Shown here in pieces: positions 55,848-64,000 of a stretch of DNA of 64,000 nucleotides. The notes under the pieces were generated by a model. The model worked only from the letters and a program-made list of their open reading frames with translations. It was not told the origin of the DNA and made no database searches. The position numbers were made by a program, and so were the translations under genes. Origin of the DNA: Cotesia glomerata (lineage: Eukaryota > Arthropoda > Insecta > Hymenoptera > Braconidae); contig NC_058159.1 in the NCBI RefSeq assembly GCF_020080835.1, positions 19,688,474 through 19,752,473 of the forward strand, written 5' to 3'. How positions within the stretch are numbered: the stretch's first letter is position 1; each line of letters starts with the position of its first letter.

Positions 55848-57643
55848 TTTTTTTTTTTTTGTAGGGGGGGGAATCCTTTTTACGGATTCTAGGCATAGCT
55901 GTTTGGCCTGGATATGTGGCGACTCGACGCAGCGTCATACTAACTCGACACTAACGCCCCTACCCACTAAACCCTAAACCCCTTTCTCTTCTATCCTCTG
56001 ATCCCCCATGGTACCGCCGTAAGGCATTTCTTCGCGGGGGGAGGAATTAGCTGCCGCTCTTCCTTCTGGTGGCTAAGATGTTTTTTATTTCTATCTCCCT
56101 TCTAGTTTCTGTTTTCTGCTCTTTTTCTCTCGATGGACCGCAACTCTGTAAGCACTTCAGTGGCAAAGGTGCTCGTGGCGTTCCAGACAGCTTCTGATGA
56201 CAGCATTTCTTCTACTATTGTCTCCGGTTGAATTCTCTTTTTTAGAATCTTCTCTAATTCATCGCGCTGTTGGTTAAAACGAGGACATGCAAAGATCACG
56301 TGCTCCACGTCTTCAGCGACACCTGGGCAGGATGGGCACTCCGGAGAATCGTCGTGCTTAAAGTGGTGAAGATAGGCTCGGAAGCAGCCGTGTCCTGACA
56401 ACATCTGCGTAAGGTAGTAGTTAACCTCTCCATGACTCCGGTTCAGCCAGTCGTCGATCCTCGGTATAAGACGATACGTCCATCTTCCTTTTTCTGCAGC
56501 GTCCCACTGGAGCTGCCATCGGTCGAAGCTGTTTTGCCGTTCTTCAGTTCTGAGCTCTTCAGCGCTTAGTGTAGTTGACCTTTTACGATGATAAAGGTTC
56601 CGTCTTTCCTCAGCGAGGACTCTGAGAGGCAGAGTTCCGGAAATAACGCACACTGCTTCCTCGGATATTGTGCGGAAGGCGCTGGCGACTCTTAAGGCAC
56701 ACCGTCGGTATACTGGTCCAGCCTTCCTCCATGATTCTTGCATCTCGAGAGCGTTGGTCCAAATAGATATACCATATGTAAGCACCGATGTGACTACAGA
56801 TGATAACAGTACCCTTCTGCTCTGCTTTGGCCCTCCGATGTTCGGCATCAGTCGTGCTAGACTTGTTCCCACTGCTGACGCCTTGGCACTGACGTGTTCT
56901 ACCTGCTGCTTAAAGTTGAGTCGGGCATCAAGCATCACTCCTAAATATCGAATATAAGGTTGTGATGTGATTTCTTGTTCGGCGACTTTCAGCTTAATTG
57001 TCTCTACCACTTTCCTGCTGGTAATAAGCACTGCCTCAGTTTTGTGTTGCGCCAGTTGCAGGTTCACTGCGTCCATCCACCGGTTAACGCGCTCGAAAGT
57101 GAGATCGAACACATGGTTTATCTCGTCAAGATGTTTGGCAACGATCACTACGGCTACGTCGTCTGCATATGCTACGAGTTTGACGTTTCTTGGCAGAGTT
57201 AGTCTTAATAGGCCGTCATACATAATATTCCACAGGAGCGGGCCTAGAACTGAACCTTGTGGTACACCTCCAGAAATAGCATACTCCCTTGGACCGTTCT
57301 TCGTGTCATACTTCAGGACCCTGTTTTCAAAGTAGCTTGCTACGATCTTAAGAAGGTATTCTGGTACATTCTTCTCTTGGAGGGCCTGCATGATGCATTC
57401 CCAATTGGCGGAGTTGAAGGCATTTCTGATGTCTAGGGTCGCCACCAGGCAATACTTCTTCGTTCCACCCTTCCATCTGGTTCCTGCGATTGCTTCCTTG
57501 GCCGTATCAACAACCAGTTTGATTGCGTCCAGGGTTGATCGTCCTTTCCGGAATCCATACTGATTGTCTGCCAGGAGTGGGTCGACTACTGCTTCAATTC
57601 TCTGGTGAATTATGCGTTCGAATATCTTACCCGCTGTATCTAG

Positions 57644-57645
<2 letters not shown>
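55843..57645 (-). mobile_element. R1-like LINE copy f, 5'-truncated, 3' end intact
   Basis: The poly-A tail (T run to about 55862 on +) abuts TG, followed by the shared 3' UTR (55865-56100) and ORF2 from the RT fingers to the natural stop. The 5' break abuts TG at 57645. Confidence 0.9.
56102..57645 (-). CDS. R1-like ORF2: reverse transcriptase to C-terminal zinc knuckle
   Basis: 514 open codons without a lesion. In order: GKIFERIIHQRIEAVV (start of RT), NQYGFRKGRSTLDAI, TLDIRNAFNSANW (first catalytic Asp), ISGGVPQGSVLGPLLW, AYADDVAVVI (YADD active site, about residues 160-170), the thumb region, SVLTYGISIWTNALE, and the C-terminal CPSCPGVAEDVEHVIFAC. It ends ERKRAENRN. The N-terminal APE endonuclease and everything before the RT are missing through 5' truncation; the M at the start is internal. 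The intact protein would nick the target and copy element RNA at the nick. This is the best-preserved coding fragment in the window and is probably a recent insertion. Confidence 0.9.
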
Positions 57646-57717
<72 letters not shown>

Positions 57718-58412
57718 TATGTGAACCGCTTATAACTTTTGAACGGCTTGACCGATTTCATCGCGGTTGGTGCAATTCGAAAAGGCTTGACTAAACTTAG
57801 ATTTTGAAAACTATTTGGACCGATTCAGATCAATAGATTTTGAGAAATCTTAAAAAAACTGAAAAAAAAAACTTTTTTCAAATGTGGTTTTTTTTGGAAT
57901 AACTTTTAAACGGCTTAAAGGTTCAATTCTAAAAACTACTCAGCTCTTAACCTCAAAAAACCACGTCGATCGCCACCAGTCCGGTCAAAATCGGTTGATT
58001 CGTTCGAGAGATATCGTGAACGAAAGAAAACCGAAAAAAGAGTTTTTTCGGAATAACTCCAAAATTCCTAGCGCGATCAATTCAAAATTCAAGATTCTTT
58101 GTGAGGCTTAAAAAACTGCGTCGATTGCTTCGAACCGCGTAAAAATCGGTTTATTCATACAAAATTTATTGCGGTTTAAAAATTCAAAAAATAGTGTCAT
58201 CAAATCTCTATCAGACTTTTGAGCTCGAAGAGCTTTAAAGCATAAGAAAGCAATCTCTTTGACCTTGGAGAGCTCAAAATAACCCATAAATTGTATTTTT
58301 GAGCTCGAAGAGCTCAAAAACGTCATTGGTGCAATTTTAAGCGCCTAAGTATGGAATTAGCGGGAAGTTGCAGGGATGGCCTTCAGGGTCAACCGTTTTC
58401 CTAATTTTTTTT

Positions 58413-59405
58413 TTTTAATGGTGTTGAAAAGTTGAAAGTACATTTAAAAATAAAAATTTTTGCGCCTATTAGAGCTCTTAATATTAATATTAAGGTTTGC
58501 CTCAATTCATTTGTAATTTTTCTATTTAAATAACACGAGAAAACTTTTTTTTTATTTTTGAATTTTAATTACTTCGGAATGGCTTGTTTACGCAATATCC
58601 CAGAGGAATGTCTTATAGGAAATTTTACGCTTTACAAAAAACGTTTGAAGGTCAAAGTTCCTCAGATCAACCGTTTCAAAGATATTTGCAATCAAAAATA
58701 ACACCAATCAAAAATTTCAAATATTTTCTCATAAAATTGCAAAAAAAATCATACTTTATATTGATATTGTTTTTTTTCGTAAAATCAATTGAATTCTGTT
58801 AATTTGAGATTTTATTTTTTTTTTTGCTTATTTACTCCATACGTAACTCACAAAAAGTACAAATACATAAATATAAAGGTTATAATTATCAAACAAATGA
58901 TTGATAATTGTATTAATTGTAATGATTATCAAACAAATGATTGATATTTGTACTTTTTGTGAGTTACGTATGGAGTCAATAAGCAAAAAAAAAAATTAAA
59001 ATCTCAAATTAACAGAATTCAATTGATTTTACAAAAAAACAAACAATATCAATATAAAGTATGATTTTTTTTTGCAATTTTATTGGAAAATATTTGAAAT
59101 TTCTGATTGGTGTTATTTTTGATTGCAAATATCTTTGAAACGGTTAATCTGAGGAACATTGACCTTTTGACGTTTTTTGTAGAGCGTGAAATTTTCCATA
59201 AGACCTCTCTCTGGGATATTGCGTAAACAAGCCATTCCGAAGTAATTAAAATTCAAAAATAAATAAAAAGTTTTCTCATGTCATTTAAATAGAAAAATTA
59301 CAAATGAATTGAGGCAAACCTTAATATTAATATTAAGGGCTCTAATAGGCGCAAAAATTTTTGTTTTTAAATGTACTTTCAACTTTTCAACACCATTAAA
59401 AAAAA
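58413..59405. mobile_element. Large foldback element, arms of about 460 bp
   Basis: Positions 58413-58862 recur inverted at 58945-59405. Matches include aatggtgttgaaaagttgaa / ttcaacttttcaacaccatt and ggaatggcttgtttacgcaa / ttgcgtaaacaagccattcc. The 80-base centre is itself partly palindromic (caaacaaatgattgat twice). The element abuts the poly-T end of family D. No protein is encoded. Confidence 0.85.
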
Positions 59406-59432
59406 AAAATTTTTTTTTTTTTTTTAAACACC

Positions 59433-59436
<4 letters not shown>

Positions 59437-59500
<64 letters not shown>
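59437..59500. repeat. (TA)n microsatellite
   Basis: About 32 TA repeats, directly adjoining the left end of the element at 59502. Confidence 0.95.
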
Positions 59501-59501
<1 letters not shown>

Positions 59502-59503
<2 letters not shown>

Positions 59504-61187
59504 GGCATTCTAGGCCAAATCGACTACTTTTGATCCTGACCCCTTTTGATTTGGCTGAAAGTTTTCCATCCTTTTCTACCCTCCCGGGAAAAAATGTGAA
59601 AAAAATTGAAGGGAAGGTTAGGGTTTTAATTACATGAAATGAAATGCGTATCAAATAATGTTGAAGAATAAAGATTTATCATATTAGTTAAGTACACTTT
59701 GGTATAACTACTTCCGAGGAGACTCAAAGTCATAAGTGAAGGAGCGTGTTCTCCCGAGGCCAGTCGGGAGCTCCCGGCGACAGCCGAGTGCGCGCTACAG
59801 CGGCGCATAAGGAAAGTACAGATAGACGGTATTTTCAACAAAAATGCTCAAAAAATTTTTTCATCAACTTATATTGATCGTAAATTTTACGTTCTACAAA
59901 AAAGGTCTTTATACAAAATTACGTAGGGTCCATAAATTCAAAGATAATTTCAATTTTAGTATCAAAATAGTAGATTTTCACCATTAAAATAATCTTGTTA
60001 GTTTGAAATCTATTTATAAGTTTTCTATTCGACAGAAAATTAAATTTTCTATCAAAATGTTTCTTTGTAAAATTTTTTACGAGTGATAATTATTAAAATT
60101 ATTCCAATTTTTGTTCAAAAAGTGGCATTTTCGACAGTAAATGAATTATATCTTGATATAAAATGATTATTAAATCAATTATTGTCTTCAAAATTAAATT
60201 TTCTAAAAAAAAAGTTTTTATATTGATTCACGTGCCTTTAATATTTTTTATAATAATTACAAATTTCCGATAAAAATTAGTATGACAATTTTCAAAGTTT
60301 CGTTTACGGTACATCCACTACTAGTGCTAGAGTAGATTTCTGCAAAGAGAGCAATCCGTTAGTCTTAGCGATTGCCAACAGATGGCGTTCTATATTGTCC
60401 TATAAATTTCTTTTTTATCTTCAAATACTTTTCATTACATAACCTTAAAAAAAAGTTTCCCAACATTTTGTGTTAAGTTCAATAGTTTACTTAAATTGGG
60501 ACATACGTTAAGAAAATAACTGTCACCAAATTATTATTATTTTCTTGTTGTTTTGTAAGTATACTTTACGGAATTTCTTAATTATCAATTTGAACATCGG
60601 CTGCAAATTTCTAATATTGTTTCTCCATACTGATTTTATTAACAGTAGTACAAAGCACTTTCTCAAAATGTCAGCGTGTTCTATATTTGGAGAGCCAGAG
60701 AAATTACCTAAGGATCATCTTCCAAGCAAGGAAGACATTCCGAGGTATTGTAATCACCTAAGACAAGGAAAAAAAAACGAGAATCAATTTGAGCCATCAA
60801 TTTCTGAAATTGCAAGTATTGTAGCTACAGACGTAGAGAAGTTATTTTCTATGATTACTGTCCCAACAGTTTCAACGAAAAAATATAAATACATACATAT
60901 ATAAACTTTTGAACTATATACATTTTCTGACTCAGCTCAACAAATTGAGTCAGAAAACGACTAAATTTTTTCAAAGTTGCACCATGAGGACGGCTACAAT
61001 AGTTAGATTTTTACAAAATCTACTAAAAACTGGTTTTGTTGAAAAATTCATAACTTTTTTTTGGTTGGGTAAAAAAATTTGAAAAAATTAGGAGAGACGT
61101 TTTTGATAGGGTAGAAAAGGATGAAAAACTTTCAGCCAAATCAAAAGGGTCAGGGTCAAAAGTCGTCGATTTGGCATGGAATGCCCT
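59502..61187 (+). mobile_element. DNA transposon derivative with inverted ends of about 80 bp
   Basis: The left end ggggcattctaggccaaatc is inverted at the right as gatttggcatggaatgccct. The match continues through gaccccttttgatttggctg and tccttttctaccc, about 80 bases in all. It sits in TA-rich sequence, so the target is probably TA or TATA. It retains only the first part of a coding gene (60668-60904). The sequence at 8365-8390 belongs to the same terminal family. Confidence 0.8.
60668..60904 (+). CDS. N-terminal fragment of an unrecognised transposon protein
   Basis: The frame starts MSACSIFGEPEKLPKDHLPS. It continues DIPRYCNHLRQGKKNENQF, SISEIASIVATDVEKLF and then VPTVSTKK. The LPT/LPS...D(V/I) and 'EIA.IV...VE.L/IW....IP.VS' wording matches the N-terminal part of an arthropod/cnidarian repeat-borne protein type, possibly the same type as 52030-53593 (inference). 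The upstream in-frame ATG at 60545 precedes only hydrophobic, low-quality sequence, so I prefer 60668. The gene body is deleted, and the frame ends a few codons after the similarity stops. Confidence 0.5.
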   Translation: MSACSIFGEPEKLPKDHLPSKEDIPRYCNHLRQGKKNENQFEPSISEIASIVATDVEKLFSMITVPTVSTKKYKYIHI

Positions 61188-62012
61188 ATATATTAGGGTG
61201 GGCCAAAAAAAAACTTTTAATTTTTTTTTCTTTAGCTACTACGAAAATATCGTCCAAGATGACGAAAAAAAAAATTCTGGTAATGTTTGAACTCTTAATA
61301 TCAATATTCAGGTCTCAATATCAATATTTAGTCTCAAAAAGTCCTAATTTATAAACATCAACTTGGTTGACCCTGGAGGCTATTTCTGGAATTTCTTGTT
61401 TCTCTTGAGGTTCTATTAAATTTTATTTCTGTAGGTACTGTATTTGAAGAATATGAATTTTTTAACAATCAACACGCCTGCACTCCTGTATGGGGAAGGA
61501 ATTTCATAAGATCTTGTTCGAGATGGTTTCTACAACATACATGAAAGATTCCTACAAAATTTTAAGTCCATAAAAACTATTGTTTAAAAATAAGAATTGT
61601 TTATTTTCAACGCCCTCGCAGTCCCTATTGGAGTTGGAATTTGATAAAATCCATTCTTAGCTGAACTTAAAACGAACATTATACACGAAGATTCCTACCA
61701 AATTTAGAGTCTATAGATGTTACAGTTGGGAAATTGAAATTAAAAATTCTAACACCCACCCTCGCAATCCCTATTGGAAGTAGAATTTATTGAAATCCGT
61801 TTTGAGATGATCTCTACAAGAAAAATCAAAGACTACTACCAAATTTGGAGTCTGTAGGAATTATTGCTAGTAAATTTAAAATTTTCATTGTTAATACCCA
61901 CCCCCGCAATCCGTATTGGGAGTAGGTTGTCATATAACAAGTTTTTCTTAATAAATTTGGGAAGTAAAAACTAGAAAAATCATGAAAAATATGTTGTTTT
62001 ACGGGTTCTGTA
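61188..62012 (+). repeat. Degenerate tandem repeat, about 140-bp step
   Basis: A motif like cgcaatccctattggaagta, followed about 60-90 bases later by cctaccaaatttagagtc, recurs starting near 61478, 61611, 61754 and 61898. The sequence wording (accaaatttggagtctgtag) resembles the 3' regions of RTE-type retroelements. Positions 61190-61400 are AT-rich with a tagggtgggcc start. No gene is seen. Confidence 0.5.
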
Positions 62013-62937
62013 ACAGTTCAACCGCGGACAGTTCAACCGCGACATTTTAACCGACGACTTTTCAACCGAAGGACAATTCAACCGCAAGACAATTCAACCG
62101 ATGACAGTTTAACTGCAGTTTTCCTGATAAATTGATCACAAAATCCATGATAAAAGGGCACAATAATCATTTTTTTTTTTAAATAATGCGAAACAAACTT
62201 TATAATTGTGATTATTAGTATTATTATCATTACATATCTTGAAATACAACAAAAACTACATTTTTGACAGTTTTTGATATATTGAAAAACGAAATAACAA
62301 ATATACAGTAATGTTATCATGGTTTTATCATGGTTTTTGTGTGTGTTTATTCGACATTAGACCAACACAAATTCGGGTAATCGTGTTGCGCCCTTTTAAC
62401 ATGGTTTTTGTGTGTGTTTACTCAGTAATAGGCCATTACAAACGCGGGTAATCGTGTTGCGCCCATTTATCATGGTTTTTGTGTATGTTTATTCGACATT
62501 AGACCAACACAAACGCGGATAACCATGTTGCGCCCTTTTAACATCGTTTTTGTATGTGTTTACTCAGTAATAGGCCATTACAAACACGGCTAATCGTGTT
62601 TCGCTCTTTTAACATGCTTTTTGTGTGTGTTTATTCGACATTAGACCAACACAAACGCGGATAATCGTGTTTCACCCTTTTAACATGGTTTTTGTGTGTG
62701 TTTATTCGACATTAGACCAACAAAAAAGCTTGTTACCGTGTTAGGCTCTTTTATCATGGATTTTATGATCAATCTGTCAGGGAAACTGCAGTTAAACTGT
62801 CATCGGTTGAATTGTCTTGCGGTTGATTTGTCCTTTGGTTGAATTGTCTTGCGATTGAATTGTCCTTCGGTTGAAAAGTCGTCGGTTGAAATGTCACGGT
62901 TGAACTGTCGTCGGTTGACTAGTCGTGGAACCGTTTT
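62013..62937. mobile_element. Foldback element with gacaRttcaaccg arms and 71-bp core repeats
   Basis: The left arm (62013-62160) is built from repeated ggacagttcaaccgc-type units. The right arm (62755-62937) contains the inverse units (cggttgaattgtc) and ends aactgtcgtcggttgactag. The inner arm segments aactgcagttttcctgataa / ttaaactgcagtttccctga-type words also pair. The core is a 71-base tandem array. No protein is encoded. Confidence 0.85.
62329..62754 (+). repeat. Tandem array, six units of exactly 71 bp
   Basis: Units begin with catggtttttgtgtg or a one-base variant at 62329, 62400, 62471, 62542, 62613 and 62684. Each step is exactly 71 bases. Units 1, 3, 5 and 6 carry attcgacattagaccaacac (type 1). 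Units 2 and 4 carry actcagtaataggccattac (type 2). The basic order was therefore a 142-base dimer. Confidence 0.92.
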
Positions 62938-64000
62938 ATGATACGCCCTTATCAAGTTCAGAAAGTTTGGAACATAATATTTATCAACAGGAAATACAAA
63001 AAAAAACTTTCGAAAAAAAGTGAAGGACACTTTTCTACTGAGGATGTCGATACGACAATTGGTAGTTGATATAAAAATTCTTTTCTCGAAGAAAACATTA
63101 GATTTGAGTGGGCTACTGCCTATTTTCAGAATAAATATAGATCGTCAGTATTCGAAATGCTGGCCGATTCAGTAGTTTAAATCGAAGTTTTAACTAATAG
63201 GGTTACCGATTGATACGAGTGTTTTTTTTTAAGGGCTATGTTTTTTCGATTTCGTTTTATCATAGTTATTCTTTCAATTAATAAGATTTAGAGATATTCG
63301 CATTTCGTCTTATAACACAATAAATTTTATATTGTTAATTCATATTTTATTTAACATAACAAATTTTACATGTTCATTTTGTCTATTACGAATAAGATGT
63401 AGTTTGATTCATTGACTCGGATTTTTATAATTTTTAATACTTTGTATTCATTCGAATGTTATAATTCTATCGAAAACTATAGCATAAATAGAAGATACGA
63501 TCTATCCACGTAAGGTAAATAGAAGATATTGAAGTGGCTTATAAGTTTCCGTGGTCGTCGACACTGACTAATGAATCTCAACTCCCTGCAGCTAGATTGA
63601 TAAATGGTCGATCCGGGCGTGCTCCGTACGCTTGGGCTCATTAGCACACTAGGTTCCTATAGCCAACATACAAAGTAAATAACTATCGATGTAGAGTCGG
63701 CAAGCGGTGCCTTCAACTAGTACTGCATACTCAACGGTTTAGTAATCATGTTGAAAAGATAGGACGAAAACATAATGTATTTCACTTACAATGAAAATAG
63801 ATATAAAGTAAAAAAAATGAAACGTAGCAACCATGATGTAATGGTAAGTTAAGCGGCTTTTCAGTCAGTATTTAATATACAGATATATTGAAAATTTGAA
63901 AATCGGTTTCAAGCTCGTTACCAAAGTTGAAATTGTCAGGGCTTTTTACGGATATAACAAAGCAACTTTTTTGAAAATTCGGAGAGTATACAATTTTCAG
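62938..64000. other. AT-rich end of window, no gene
   Basis: No coding exon, tRNA or clear repeat was recognised. A block at about 63530-63680 is GC-richer (gatccgggcgtgctccgtac) but shows no frame or known motif. It presumably still belongs to the Mitf intron. Confidence 0.5.

Larger units (their letters stand above)
53609..58410 (+). repeat. One family D copy split by two R1-like LINEs
   Basis: Left part 53609-53801 (aacttcccgctaagaaaatc ... cacggtgtctgtatg, TG). Right part 57645-58410 (TG, gtatgtgaaccgcttataac ... ggtcaaccgttttcctaatt). Between them lie R1 copies e and f, separated by another TG tract (55787-55842). The left and right parts together make one complete copy, very like 41976-42918. 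Confidence 0.85.

Overview
This is an AT-rich insect genomic window, possibly from a hymenopteran; that last point is a weak inference from residue style and transposon content. The only host gene I can support is a Mitf/TFE-type bHLH-leucine-zipper transcription factor on the + strand. Two of its coding exons are visible: 3154-3334, carrying the acidic/proline-rich segment and the start of the basic region, and 33529-33604, carrying the rest of the basic region and helix 1. Each is bounded by consensus splice sites (AG acceptors, GTAAGT donors), and their reading phases join exactly. The roughly 30.2 kb between them is one intron. Everything after 33604 looks like the next intron, because I found no following exon.

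Almost all remaining sequence is mobile DNA, much of it nested. (1) Family D is a dispersed repeat of about 0.8-1.4 kb, rich in GAGCTC palindromes and carrying its own (TG)n/(CA)n tract. It occurs at least a dozen times in both orientations: 1-665, 1133-1950, 12650-14165, 33958-37115, 38588-38916, 40396-42918, 44708-45530, 49982-52040 and 53609-58410. (2) Six R1-clade-like LINE copies (a-f, all on the minus strand) sit in or against the (TG)n tract of family D. Three are internally deleted or truncated ORF1 copies and three are reverse-transcriptase fragments. (3) Family T comprises TA-flanked inverted-repeat elements with CACGG...CCGTG ends, several with a tRNA-like (Pol III A/B box) core. 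(4) Decayed DNA transposons include a Crypton-like tyrosine recombinase (14801-16306), an ISL2EU/Harbinger-like unit with a SWIM+YqaJ nuclease gene facing a THAP+DDE transposase gene (17014-21010), a long-TIR element (9746-12052), and two elements with protein fragments of a widespread but unnamed arthropod type (52030-53593, 59502-61187).

Other content: a 5'-truncated jockey/CR1-like LINE (39119-40155), an LTR-element gag-like ORF (49484-49981) whose leader is split by two MITEs, tRNA-derived SINEs, and several foldback elements with arms of 100-470 bp. A triplicated segment (28748-32255) carries a 15-bp minisatellite in which each unit matches the RFX X-box consensus. A foldback element (62013-62937) contains six 71-bp tandem units. 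A 100-base assembly gap lies at 28648-28747.

No tRNA, rRNA, CRISPR or bacterial-type feature is supported. The transposon genes are mostly broken. The longest intact frame is the 3' portion of R1 copy f at 56102-57645.
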